Of a DNA stretch of 29,947 nucleotides, positions 20,571 through 29,713 are shown piece by piece. Location: assembly GCA_905250885.1 (NCBI GenBank), contig CAJNOQ010001611.1, forward strand, positions 1 to 29,947. The letters run 5' to 3'. Each line of letters begins with the position of its first letter. Within the stretch, counting starts at the first letter, position 1. The notes below the pieces were generated by a model. That model worked only from the letters and a program-made list of their open reading frames with translations, did no database searches and had not been told where the DNA came from. The position numbers were made by a program, and so were the translations under genes. The DNA is from Didymodactylos carnosus (Eukaryota > Rotifera > Eurotatoria > Philodinida > Philodinidae).

Positions 20571-21197
20571 TGGGGAATGATTTACGCTGCATAATTGTAC
20601 TACGCCCGCAGGTTTTCATCTTTTTTCGTTAAAAAGTTATTCAAGAGATGACAGTCCACCGCTTTCTGACGTTGATAGGTATGCTGGTTGATGAAAAGTT
20701 TGCACAATGGGGAATGATTTGCGGGGCATAATTCTATTACTAATTAAAATGAATGATTTTTTTGCCCACAAAAGCTTCTACTAAACATACGCGATTTGTT
20801 TCTAGGATATTGAAGGAACGAAAAACGGTCACACTGTACACCATTAGATGAAGAGTGAAAAGGCCTAGGATGCATTCTCTCAGGTGAATTACGTGCATTT
20901 TTTGTGAATAATCTTACACAACAATCTTAAAAGATTAATGTATGTATGTACGTATCATGCGTCCCTGATCACCAAATAACAAAATGTTTTATTGAATGTA
21001 TCTAGACGATACCATGGTCGCATACTTTTGTAATTATTAGACCCAGTTCTGTTTGAATAATATTAAAAGACTCAGCTGACCGAAAAAGTAGGGGCCCGTA
21101 ATATTCATACGTTAGTAAAAAGCTTTTCCTATATAATACTTTATTGGATTTACTGTATGAGTAGATTTTGTTTTAATAGTTGGATTATTAATACACC
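20571..21197. other. Intergenic with one short direct repeat
   Basis: About 38 bases starting AATGGGGAATGATTT occur at 20567-20605 and again at about 20705-20742 in the same orientation with a few differences. No gene is seen before the signal-peptide ATG at 21198. Confidence 0.4.
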
Positions 21198-22045
21198 ATG
21201 TTACAAATTATTTTATGTGTATTTCCACTCTTGCAAAATGCGTATACGGTTGAATCTGAAGATGCTGGTAAATTTTATCCAGTCCTAAGAATCATTATAC
21301 TCATTCTGTTACGCCCACTTTGCGTTTGCCGTCCGACTAAATTTTCAATTGCTTTTATCTTTTGAGGTCTACAGATCTTTACCTTGGCTCATTAACATGA
21401 GTTAAAACAGTAAAGAGTGCCTTTCTTCCAGTTAGATTTACAACCCAAGCAACGAATGCATCTGTGTGACTTCATTCACGACCGAAGCATACAGTTTCTT
21501 TTGATGTTCTTGTTGGGAAGAAGGCTCATTGCTGCAAGCCTTTGGGCACCTCATACTTATATTCGAAATCAGCGTCCTTGGTTACATATGCTTCCGTGTC
21601 TTCTATTCCAAAGCGATTTGAGACTTGGGGACCTTCTCTCGTTAGATTTACAGAATGTACTGAAAAATCTGACGGTTCTTTTGTTGCCGTACATAAAATG
21701 GATGGAAGAGAATGGATGCGCACCTATCTAATCTTAACTTTTTCTAGTTAAACAACATGATGATACAATGGCTGGTCACGCTGGCCATTCGAATTACTTG
21801 TTGAGAAACTACAGAGATTTGTCTCATGATCAATCTAAAAAGGTAAGTGCACAGCGATTTATTCTAGCAAGTAACATTCACTTAATCCTTGACAGGAGGA
21901 AATAGGTTTCGATTGACGAAGATGATTGTCGAGTTGTGCTTTTTTCGAACAGCTCTGTACACGAGATTGAGAAAATTAATTCCATTCTTTGATTCGTACA
22001 ACAAGATTTGATCGCAAACAGTACATTGAACGAATGGCTCATATA

Positions 22046-22974
22046 CAATAGGATGCAAAAAAAACTGACGTCAATGTATAGGGTAGTTCTCGTTCGATCG
22101 AAAAGCTTTTTTATTCGCAGTTTAAGCATATCATCTAGTTTAAGAATTTCAAAATCAATAGTTGATTCTCTCTCCTTTCGAATCAGTAAGTGCCAAACAT
22201 TTCGTTTTCATCGATAAAATCAAATTAATAAGAATTGATACGTCAATGTTTTCCCATTTTTCGTGCAAGAATTCTTCCTGTTCATCGATAGTTGATGGGT
22301 TTCGTGTCTCGACACTTCGCTCGGGGATCGACCACAGGTTCTGGATCACAGGTCGGCTGGACGTCGGGGCTTTTTGATGGCCAGTCGATCGTTTCCGGTA
22401 TTCGATGATCCAAAAATTGCTTTGCTACGCTGCTCGTGTGTTTCGGATTATTATCACACTGGAACCGCCACCGTCCAAACTGCGCTTTTGCACCATGAAG
22501 TAGATTATCCTCAAGAATTTGAATGCAATAAGAACCATCCATAGTTTTTCTACACGAATGGCACGAAACCTGCCCTTTAATGCTAAAGGCTCCCCAGAGC
22601 ATGATCTTCTGTTTGTTCTTCGGAATTCTCTTGAAATCTCATTGAGGAGACTTGGACCAACGACGAATCGTGTTTCTGAACAGTTGAAAACAAATCTCGT
22701 CAGAGAATACCGTCTGATTCCAATCGTCATCCAGGTGTGCCATTGTCCACTGTACTTGCCTTTCTTTTTGGTCGTGAATCCACATCGACGTTGCCAAGGG
22801 TAAGACACCCTTAGCCCATTTGATGAACGTACCGTCCATTTGGAAACCTTCAGATTCCTGTTCTATTATATTTTCTCGACAATTTCTTTTGCAGTTACCT
22901 CATTGTTCCAAATTTAAAAATATGAACTTATAGAAAAATCTTATGACCAGCGGCAATTTTTTTGCACCCTAATG
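22046..22974 (-). mobile_element. Tc1/mariner element, truncated and inactive
   Basis: The ends are inverted repeats of about 25 bases, CA(A/T)TAGG(A/G)TGCAAAAAAA, at 22046-22070 and 22950-22974. TA lies on both sides (22044-22045, 22975-22976), the Tc1/mariner target duplication. The length, 929 bases, is short for an autonomous copy. The minus-strand transposase starts only in the catalytic half, so the DNA-binding N-terminus has been lost. It sits inside the secreted-protein pseudogene. Confidence 0.9.
22155..22839 (-). pseudogene. Tc1-like transposase remnant
   Basis: Read on the minus strand in three frames. The first (22839-22639) has FSDEICFQLF, the region of the first catalytic Asp. 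The second (22602-22282) has the MLWGAFS block, QCDNNPKHTSS with the second Asp, and DWPSKSPDVQP. The third (22349-22155) has NLWSIPERSVETRNP and the family's usual C-terminus. The family's third acidic residue lies in the P-I-E-N-L-W block. Here that block is split by a frameshift and the glutamate codon reads Gln (IQNLW). A frameshift near 22640 and another near 22345, plus loss of the N-terminal helix-turn-helix region, make it inactive. Known Tc1 transposases cut and paste DNA at TA sites. Confidence 0.9.
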
Positions 22975-23224
22975 TACATCATTGCAATTTTTTATCCGTA
23001 ATAAACTAGGCCAGAATTCGCCTCTCGAAGATATCGGTGGTTCTTTCGTCGTACATAAACTGTCATCTTTGAGTGAACGCATAATTTTTCCTTTCTTTTC
23101 TTCGACTTTCATTCGAGAAGTTTTGATCGACATATTTAAACAAACAAAGTTGGCTGCAATTCGCAAAATCGTCAAAATTTATTGTATTCGTAATAAACGT
23201 ACAATTTTTATTGAGAGACAATAA

Positions 23225-24814
23225 ATAAACAAACAATCACACCATTATCTTTCTGTCAACTTGCTCTCATTCTGTCCAGTCTATTTACACTTCGCTACCT
23301 TATCGAAGATTGGTAATTAGGCGCCAAAGATGTCACTAAATAATAGCCATCCTTCTTATTGTTGTAAAAGTAAAAGAATTTTCCAGAAAACAATGAATGC
23401 TGCTAAGCCGTTTCTTCTGTTACCCTAACCCTGATCTACCCTATGATCGTCTTACCCTAACTCTGTCCTACCCCGCGGGTTAGGGTAGGGCAAGGTTATC
23501 CTGCACAGCTCTACTTGCTTCCAGCCTATTTCATGTTTATGGGCTTGCTCTCCAATTGACTTGATTTGATCAGCTAGAAGATAAATGATACTCAATGACA
23601 AACGATTCCGATCATCTCTAGCATGGTAAGTAGGCGTACTATATGATATGATTCATGTTTGGATGAAACATAAGCATCAATCATGCGCCTAACGGAAAGA
23701 AAAAAATTAATGTTTTGCTGTTCTGTGCTAGACAAAAAAAAGTCTTGCACAATGTGTAATGCTGTCATTTCATTTTACTATATCCTTGTATATGCAGTCT
23801 ATAACGACTGAAGAGGTGAGTAAGTTCTTACAACGCTTCTTGCTTTATTATTACCTAATATTTTTAATGGAAATGGTAACAGTTGAAGTTAATAATGAGG
23901 ACTGTTGCTGTTACAAAAGATTCTTCATTCAGTGCTTTACAAAAAAACTCTATCAACAGTGCGACCATGCCATAAGTACGTAGAAAACCACAGAAGATTT
24001 ACCGTGAGTCTCAGAGAATTAGAAAAGGTACAAAAATTACACATTGTTGGGTTTATTTAGTTATTCTTATAAGATATAGAAGAAAGTCATTAATCATTTC
24101 GCAGCTTGTGAAGAGCTCCATCTTTTATCTATGTTCAAATAAAAAATTAATATTTGAAATATTTTAAGCTAATTTTTTTTGTTTTATTTCAAAGACAACT
24201 GAATAGTCTGTTTTATCAAAACGTCAAAGTTTAAGGGCACCCTCCTTTCCCACACACAAAAAACAAGTTTTTCGATTTTGATTTTTCATCATCATGTCAC
24301 GCCAAGACAACAATCTATGGTGAATATAAAGGCCGTTCTCTTTCTTTTTTCTTCTATAACAAAAGAAATATTTTCTTTGCGTTATACAAAAAATAAACAA
24401 GAGTAATGTGAAAGACTATGAAAGCAACCAATTATATTTTTCTTAAACGCAAATACGTACATATTTTCTTGTCATAATTTTCTCTACTTTAATGACAATC
24501 ATCGACAGAAAATAATTGTTATAAATAAATAACGTGAATCGCTTCGATTCACTAGATCCATTGCCTGTAAGTCCACTGAGTGTACTCTCGGAATTATTAT
24601 TCATTCTGTTTTAACTCGATCTTGCTACTACAGAACTGATGCATATTTTTCGCGATGGGAACGTCCATATTTTCCATCTTAGTTTACAGAACCACTTGCT
24701 TTAGCTTTTCACAGGTGAGAAACATTTATGAGAATTGCTATAGTTCATCGAGACTCTGTAATTTGATTTAGTTTTATCTGTCGTACAGATGTTCGAAATG
24801 GACGTAATATTACC
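23225..24814. other. Intergenic, a CCCTAACC-motif patch and one coding-like frame
   Basis: Bases 23421-23495 hold several CCCTAACC, CTACCC and GGGTTAGGGTAGGG variants. The same wording recurs at 27630-27680 and 28363-28377. A frame at 23759-23983 includes a Cys-rich stretch (NNEDCCCYKRFFIQC) after a possible acceptor (ATATGCAG), but no partner exon was found. A perfect 8-bp hairpin GTGAATCG/CGATTCAC lies at 24534-24552. The rest is featureless AT-rich sequence. Confidence 0.35.
23421..23495. repeat. Degenerate CCCTAACC motif cluster
   Basis: Several CCCTAACC/CTACCCT copies are followed by the inverted wording GGGTTAGGGTAGGG, so the patch is partly self-complementary around CCCCGCGGG. It looks like the interior of another motif-array element and not a telomere tract, since the copies are irregular and in both orientations. 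Confidence 0.5.
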
Positions 24815-24990
24815 GCACTCGCTGGTCACTATATGTATGTACGTCCGTCACACTGTCACATGACTATACGTCTGTCACACTCGGTAGTCACTATATGCAT
24901 GTACGTCCGTCACACTACTACATAACTGTATGTATGTACGTCCGTCACCGTGTGTGCTTACGTCGGTCACACCCGTGTACGGACAAACAC
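24815..24990. repeat. Degenerate tandem repeat, TACGTCCGTCACAC unit
   Basis: About five imperfect copies of a roughly 35-base unit with TATGTATGTACGTCCGTCACAC as its conserved wording, ending in an (AC)n run near 24985-25000. Confidence 0.7.
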
Positions 24991-25183
24991 ACACACAAAC
25001 ACTTTGTACTTTTTCGTATGACCATAGACTTACAGTCAATGGAATAATGTAAGATTCTTAAACTACTACAATCATTATTATTGCTTCTGACTCTGCTGCT
25101 GCTCATTCTTCAATATCAGGGAAAATCTCGATGCTACAGGACATCATCTAGCGACGAACGAAGGCATAGCATACCCTCGGTAG

Positions 25184-25258
25184 AGATATGTGGTGCTCAC
25201 TGGCAGAGCATTGGTCTTGTTAGCCGATATTCTGAGTTCCCAATCGAGACGTGACATT
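25184..25258 (+). tRNA. tRNA-Thr(UGU)-like remnant
   Basis: A clear D arm (GCTC with GAGC around ACTGGCA) is followed by an anticodon stem TTGGT/GCCGA enclosing CTTGTTA, giving anticodon TGT. The T arm is damaged (GTTCCCAATC, as if two bases were inserted) and the acceptor stem pairs poorly. Probably a pseudogene or a tRNA-derived repeat head. It lies directly before a tandem duplication. Confidence 0.4.
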
Positions 25259-25279
25259 AAAGCTGACATTTGCAATTTT

Positions 25280-25592
25280 AGATTAATCGAGAGTAAACCT
25301 CAGATCTCCACTATTGAAGATCAATTGAAAAAGCTAGAGGGTGAGGGTGGGTGAGTATGAGCTGCCATGATCGCGATTTCGATCTAGCTGACGCCTATAT
25401 CTCATCAGATCTCTTGATTTTGGACACTCCCATCAGGAGAGTAACTTTCTGGCTTTACCAAGAATTCGAAAATTCAAAGCAAAAGCTGGCTGCTTTTCTC
25501 TAATCTAAAGACCAGTAAACAGACTCAGATATCCATTTATAATGGTGAGTACGAGCTGCCATATGATCGCGATTTCGACCCAGCTGTCGACT
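25280..25592. repeat. Two-unit tandem duplication of about 195 bases
   Basis: The wording GGTGAGTA(T/C)GAGCTGCCA followed by GATCGCGATTTCGA appears at about 25349-25383 and again at about 25541-25579. The text before each copy also matches (CTCAGAT(C/A)TCCA at about 25302 and 25522). A small remnant of a tandem repeat or a duplicated repeat unit next to the tRNA-like sequence. Confidence 0.6.
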
Positions 25593-25627
25593 CGATGTAT
25601 TTAAGTCGTTAATTTGAATGAAAATTC

Positions 25628-26359
25628 TTATTTGATTGTTGTTTGAGTAAGTGTGATAGTATCCAAGCTAGGTGTAGTTGATGATTGTTTATTCGTAGGA
25701 TGTGGTAAATCTGATTTTACTCTGCTTTTAGCGTTGTTTGAGACGACGAATGACATATAATGAAGTTGTTTTGTTTTTTGAGAACTTTTTCGTAGACTAT
25801 CGTTGATCACTTGCTAATCTATAGTGCTTGAAAAGAAGCGATAGTTTGTGTCTGATTTATAACAGAATGATATTTGAATTGGTAGATAAGCTATGGTAAT
25901 GGGAGATTGCACTTCGTAGTATAATATATGTACGAGCTTCTTATATATGTGGAAGAACATTTGTATGTTAAATGCTAAATCTAGACGAATAGGAATGAGA
26001 CTACCAGTAAAAGAATTATAGTACAAATGAAAATGATTTGATTTATCCTGCAGACATGCATTGATCTTATTGACAAGAGATTAAAATTGAGCGAATAATT
26101 CAAAATTTGTGAACTGTTCATACATGGTGCAGAAGGAATGTACTACTACGTGATCGTTGTGTATCATGAATCCTTTTTTTTGGAGAAGTCCGAATGTATC
26201 CTGTTGAACACAAACAGAATAAGATTCTGAAAAAATCAGAAATCTGAGGTAAAGAAACATTGAGCATTTACCTTTCTTCTTTCGTGTATTGAACAACGAT
26301 GAGAGAGGACGTGATGGAACAAGTTCCATTTTGGAAGATCGGCTATTTCGCATATCCAC
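25628..26359 (-). pseudogene. Spliced gene of unknown function with in-frame stops
   Basis: On the minus strand a reading frame runs from ATG at 26357-26359 to TAA at 25628. A well-formed intron at 26227-26271 (45 bases, donor GAAAG/GTAAATGC, acceptor TTTTTTCAG) keeps phase. After it the same frame continues through a TAA (26081-26083) and a TAG (25814-25816). Both flanking parts look coding, and the last ends in a Ser/Thr-rich tail. Alternatively a second intron at 26048-26123 (donor CAT/GTATGAAC, acceptor GTCTGCAG) removes the first stop and opens a strongly hydrophobic segment (IIFICTIILLLVVSFLFV), suggesting a membrane protein, but that frame soon stops. Either way the copy seems damaged. 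I do not recognise the family. Confidence 0.45.
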
Positions 26360-26394
26360 AATTTTGTACTTACGGCTATAGGTGTAAGCCGATC

Positions 26395-26515
26395 AAGTGA
26401 CCGGCGGCGGCAGATAAAGCTTTTTTCTGACTTATGGCGACGGCGGCCAGAGATGCCTGAAATCTTCGGCGTCGGCGGCTGAGGATGCTTAACTTTTCAT
26501 AGTTTGCAGCGGCGG
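26395..26515. repeat. GGCGGC-motif cluster
   Basis: Four GC-rich blocks (GGCGGCGGC, GACGGCGG, GTCGGCGGC, GCGGCGGC) occur about 35-50 bases apart in otherwise AT-rich DNA, with the related hairpin CGGCT/AGCCG at 26365-26384. Probably the interior of one more small motif-array element. Boundaries are not resolved. Confidence 0.45.
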
Positions 26516-26601
26516 CTGGAAATGTCGAAAACTGAGAGAATCGAAAATATAAAAATAGAAGAAAATAGAGAGAAACAAAGAAAAAAATCCCTGATCTCAT
26601 T

Positions 26602-27061
26602 CCTAAGTCTTCTTGAACTTTCCTGTCAGGATCTTACAAAATTCTAAATCTCCAGGATCATGACTGAATTTATGCAAGACCCTAGTGTAAGGAACTATAC
26701 AAGACATAAACAGATTTGTTAAGATCATGGACGTTCTGTTAAAATTTCCTGACACTAAAAATTTCTCGAGAAACATTCAAGATCTTATCAAGGTTCGGTT
26801 CGTCATTTGTCACACAAGACTACTTGCAGGATCATATAGGATCTTACTAAGATTAATAGTACAAGATAGTGCAGGATGACAATCCTAATTACAATTGAAA
26901 TTAACTGGTCACAAATCCCTGTCAAGTTTTTATAACATCCTGTTTTTCCCTGATATCAAAGTGGTCTATATCGTCCGTCGTCAAGGTAAAATAAATGTGT
27001 TCAAATCTATCTCGTAGAATTTATAATATAAAATCCTGTTAAGATCCTAAGCAAGACTTGG
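26602..27061. repeat. AAGATC-motif region with weak inverted ends
   Basis: AGGATCTTAC, CAAGATC, AAGATCCTAAG and related forms recur through the stretch (near 26629, 26720, 26778, 26830, 26845 and 27043). The ends AAGTCTTCTTGA (from 26604) and, reversed, AAGTCTTGCTTA (to about 27059) are imperfect inverted repeats. No target duplication was found, so this is a tentative element. Confidence 0.4.
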
Positions 27062-27156
27062 ACATCTGAATCTTCATCAGAGTGTAAAAAGTTATTAAGA
27101 AAGAAGAGAGTCTGACGAGGGAACATATGTAACCGACCAATCGTTTTTTAATGAAA

Positions 27157-27624
27157 TCTAGTAAAGGATAGGTAAAAAAGTGCTGAATACGAATATCGGC
27201 ATGAGACGGGCCGCTAGGCCTTCCGAGTACCGGATTTCTGGGAAACCAGGTTTCCAGAACCAGAAACTTTTTGTTCCAAAACTTTTTCCTGATCTGTCTC
27301 GATTGTAGAGCACATCGAGAAACCTATAAAAAACTAGTTTTCGGGTTTTTAAAATGTTTTTGCTCCGTCAAAATAACCTCAGCGTACGAAAAAGAGAAGA
27401 AAAGTCCGTCTGGCGGGCTGTGAAAGGGTTCCAAAATTCTGAAAACTAGTTTTTTATAGGTTTCTCGATGTGCTCTACAATCGAGACAGATCAGAAAAGG
27501 TTTTGGAACAAAACGTTTCCGGCTCTGGAAACCTGATTTCCCAGAAATCCGGTACTCGCAAGGCCTAGCGGTCCGTCTTATGCCGATAATCGGATTCAGT
27601 ACTATTTTTTACCTATACTCTAGA
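27157..27624. repeat. Large foldback, arms of about 180 bases
   Basis: Bases 27157-27342 are the inverted counterpart of 27441-27624 at roughly 88-90 percent, with TCTAG at the outer edge and AAACTAGTTTTC at the inner edge. The unique centre is 98 bases. No coding content. It abuts the CCCTAACC patch at 27630. Either a foldback element or a palindromic duplication. Confidence 0.9.
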
Positions 27625-27629
27625 ATCAT

Positions 27630-27680
27630 GTCCTAACCCTACCCTACAAGGGTTGTGCCCTGAACCTCCCTAGGGTAGGG
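27630..27680. repeat. CCCTAACC motif cluster, left of the hAT-like element
   Basis: CCTAACCCTACCCT and CCCTAGGGTAGGG variants lead to the left end of the 27681-28358 element. GCAGGGTAGGGTTACC resumes on the other side at 28362-28377. The patch therefore seems to be one repeat unit split by the insertion, related to 23421-23495. Confidence 0.5.
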
Positions 27681-28358
27681 TAGAGTTGTAACCAGTCCGG
27701 TCCGGCCGGTTTAAATTTCAGACCACTCCGGCCAGTCTAAAAATGTTTCGAGACCGGTAAAACCCGGCGAGTTCATCAAGTTTTTTCAGGTAATAAAATT
27801 GATATTACGGACAAAATTTTGTTCTGAACACCTAGAGACTTTTACGCCTGTCTTTTCTGTAATGCTTATACTGAATTCTAGATAACTGGAATTCTAGATA
27901 TCAAAAAACCAACCAATATTTTCAAGATTGAGTTTCTTCTGCATGAGACAAGGTTCCTTCCACAAAAGTCGGTATTTAATTTTCATTTCTTTTATTATTT
28001 CGTTCAAAATTTACGCGAGAAAATGTATGTATACAATGTATATATACATTTTCTCGTGCAAAAACTGGATTAATATCAAGGAAAAAAGATAAAAGCATAT
28101 AAACACCCAATACACGACAATGTTCCGATTGCTAAGATATTTTAAACAATAAATAGTATGACTTTATCTTTGAATACAAATTGAAATTATAAAGAAAATA
28201 GAATTTACATTTCAAATAAAATTGTCACTCTTTCTTTCTTTGAAAAAAACTACTGAGCACATATGCATAATGTCTTCCTAATGAAAAATGAACGAATATG
28301 CACAACTTTGTAGAACCGGCAAAAACCGGCCGATCCGGTCGGACTGCTTACAACTCTG
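27681..28358. mobile_element. hAT-like non-autonomous element with CCGGTC motifs
   Basis: The ends are inverted repeats: left TAGAGTTGTAACCAGTCCGG, right (reversed) CAGAGTTGTAAGCAGTCCGA. Both are followed by CCGG/CCGGCCGG-rich stretches (27698-27770 and 28316-28342). A CAGAGTTG-type end is hAT-like. The flanking 8 bases (27673-27680 and 28359-28366) are similar GT/AG-rich text but not identical, so the duplication is unproven. A hairpin at 28016-28056 (18 of 19 paired) lies near the centre. No transposase. Confidence 0.75.
28016..28056. repeat. 19-bp hairpin inside the hAT-like element
   Basis: CGAGAAAATGTATGTATAC (28016-28034) pairs with 28038-28056 at 18 of 19 positions over a 3-base loop. 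Confidence 0.8.
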
Positions 28359-28377
28359 GTAGCAGGGTAGGGTTACC

Positions 28378-29147
28378 GTGCAAGACTCTAGTGTAGTGCG
28401 ACATAGGTAGAATTCAAAAACTGCTAATTTGCAAAACTACTTTGGGCGGCGAAATCATACTGGAAAACTTTGAACAGTACGGTAGAGGACCAGAGGTGAA
28501 TCCAGAGTTTCAACCTGTCTGCTTCAGGATAAAGAATTTTTCCGTGTGACCTTCACGACAGCTCAGATTTTTTCGAAAAATTTAGTTTTTAAGTAGACTT
28601 TTATTTCTTAACACTAAAGTATACTTTTGAAGTTTGATTCTAGGTTACAGTTCTATTCCAAACCGTAGAAAAGCTATAAAATGTAGTTTTCTAACGGTAA
28701 ATAAAAGTCTCTCAATTCTGGACACCTCGGGACAGTTAACACTTTTGAAAAGTCCTAAAGGGTGTTCGCGTTACAAAGGTTCTACTTCAATATTTTGACC
28801 GGGTTTTTCTACGATGTCTAGCTTGACCGCAAAACTTTCTTACACTGGCGAATGTAGTACACAAATATATAAGACTTCTGACGAAAGGCGAAAAAAATTC
28901 AGCAAGCCTCTACGGAGAAACCACGAACGTTTTCCCAAAGTTGAGAGGACGACAGATATTGTTCTGATTCGTGCCTTTCCTCGAAAAAGCCGTTTTATTT
29001 CTATTTTTCATCTAACCAATTAGATTATTTTATAGTTTGTTTTGGTCAGTTAGGCTTTACAGATTTACAGAAATGTCCCCGAGTCAGTCAATTCGCCATC
29101 TGCTCGCGCGCGTTACCGTGGTGCCTGTCGTGAGCCAGGTGTGATTG
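28378..29147. other. Intergenic, nothing recognised
   Basis: No tRNA, inverted repeat or recognisable coding sequence. The plus-strand frame at 28814-29023 shows no motif. Confidence 0.3.
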
Positions 29148-29713
29148 CTACTTATAGACTGAGAATTGCAACCAATTGGGAGAAGTGTGCAAAAACCGTT
29201 TTCGTCCGGGCAAGATATGAGATACAAGCAAGTCAACAGCTGGCTCAGCCGCGTGCCTTATATCTGTATTCACGGCTGTTGTATCTGAAAATGTCATAAA
29301 CCAAACTTGGCGAATATCGCGTTGAATATCCGCCAGTCGTTTCTCATAGGTTGAATTAAGTATTAGACGATTGCCAGGCTCTTGAGTTTTATCATTTTGC
29401 TTCCAATCTGTCTCATCATTGAGTTTATCGTTAATCACATCGGCTGTAGCTGCTCTGTTGGCGGTCTGGAATTTATTGTTAGTCGGCTGATTGAATAAAC
29501 CTTTACGCCTTGTAAAGAACTCTTCTTTGTCGTCAATCACGGCTAATAGATAAAACGAGAATGATGAGTACTTGGCAAATAATTTCTTGAATTGAGCATT
29601 AATATACATTGATGGATACCTATAAAGATAGTACACTAGAATCAAAGAATGGAACATTTACCCATTATAAACTAACAGCAGTCTAATTGGACGGCTTTTT
29701 TTCTTCAAAAGCG
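29148..29713 (-). CDS. Spliced gene of unknown function, 3' part
   Basis: Two minus-strand exons: one open from 29713 to 29662 and one from 29619 to the TAA at 29148-29150. They are joined by a 42-base intron (29620-29661; donor AATGG/GTAAATG, acceptor CTTTATAG) that preserves phase. The predicted product has about 170 residues. It begins with a short hydrophobic stretch (IRLLLVYN), continues through FYLLAVIDDKEEFF, then a polar Asn/Gln/Lys-rich middle, and a conserved-looking helix region (RLADIQRDIRQVWFMTFSDT). I do not recognise the family. The first exon has no ATG, so the true start is probably in an exon further right or beyond the window. The sequence has no internal stops and looks intact. 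Confidence 0.6.

Larger units (their letters stand above)
21198..23224 (+). pseudogene. Multi-exon secreted-protein gene, broken by stop, frameshift and Tc1 insertion
   Basis: ATG at 21198 begins a signal-peptide-like leader (MLQIILCVFPLLQNAYT). Phase-compatible exons follow: 21198-21267 (donor GCTG/GTAAAT), 21432-21674 (acceptor TTCTTCCAG), 21748-21842 (acceptor TTTTTCTAG, donor AAAAAG/GTAAGT), and 21906 onward (acceptor GAAATAG). The second exon has an in-frame TGA at 21467-21469. The last frame hits a TGA at 21990-21992 and seems to continue one frame over to the Tc1 copy inserted at the TA of 22044-22045. Right of the insert a frame runs to TAA at 23222-23224, overlapping AATAAA at 23220-23225. 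I do not recognise the domains. The donor at 21674 is weak. The leader predicts secretion of the ancestral product. Confidence 0.5.

Noticed and set aside
21526..21723. 65-codon minus-strand open frame with plausible wording
   Set aside because: The plus strand has a signal peptide and several phase-compatible splice pairs through the same DNA, so plus is preferred. Not fully excluded.
23421..23495. Interstitial telomere tract (CCCTAA)
   Set aside because: Copies are irregular, in both orientations and resemble the patches at 27630-27680 and 28362-28377, which fits an element interior better. Bdelloid telomere repeats are also thought to differ.
24815..24990. CRISPR-like array
   Set aside because: The repeat units are degenerate and differ in length, without conserved spacers, in a clearly eukaryotic window. 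It is a plain tandem repeat.
25628..26359. Stop codon readthrough or an altered genetic code
   Set aside because: Two stops in one damaged gene are better explained by decay or missed introns. The glycosyltransferase frame uses the standard code.
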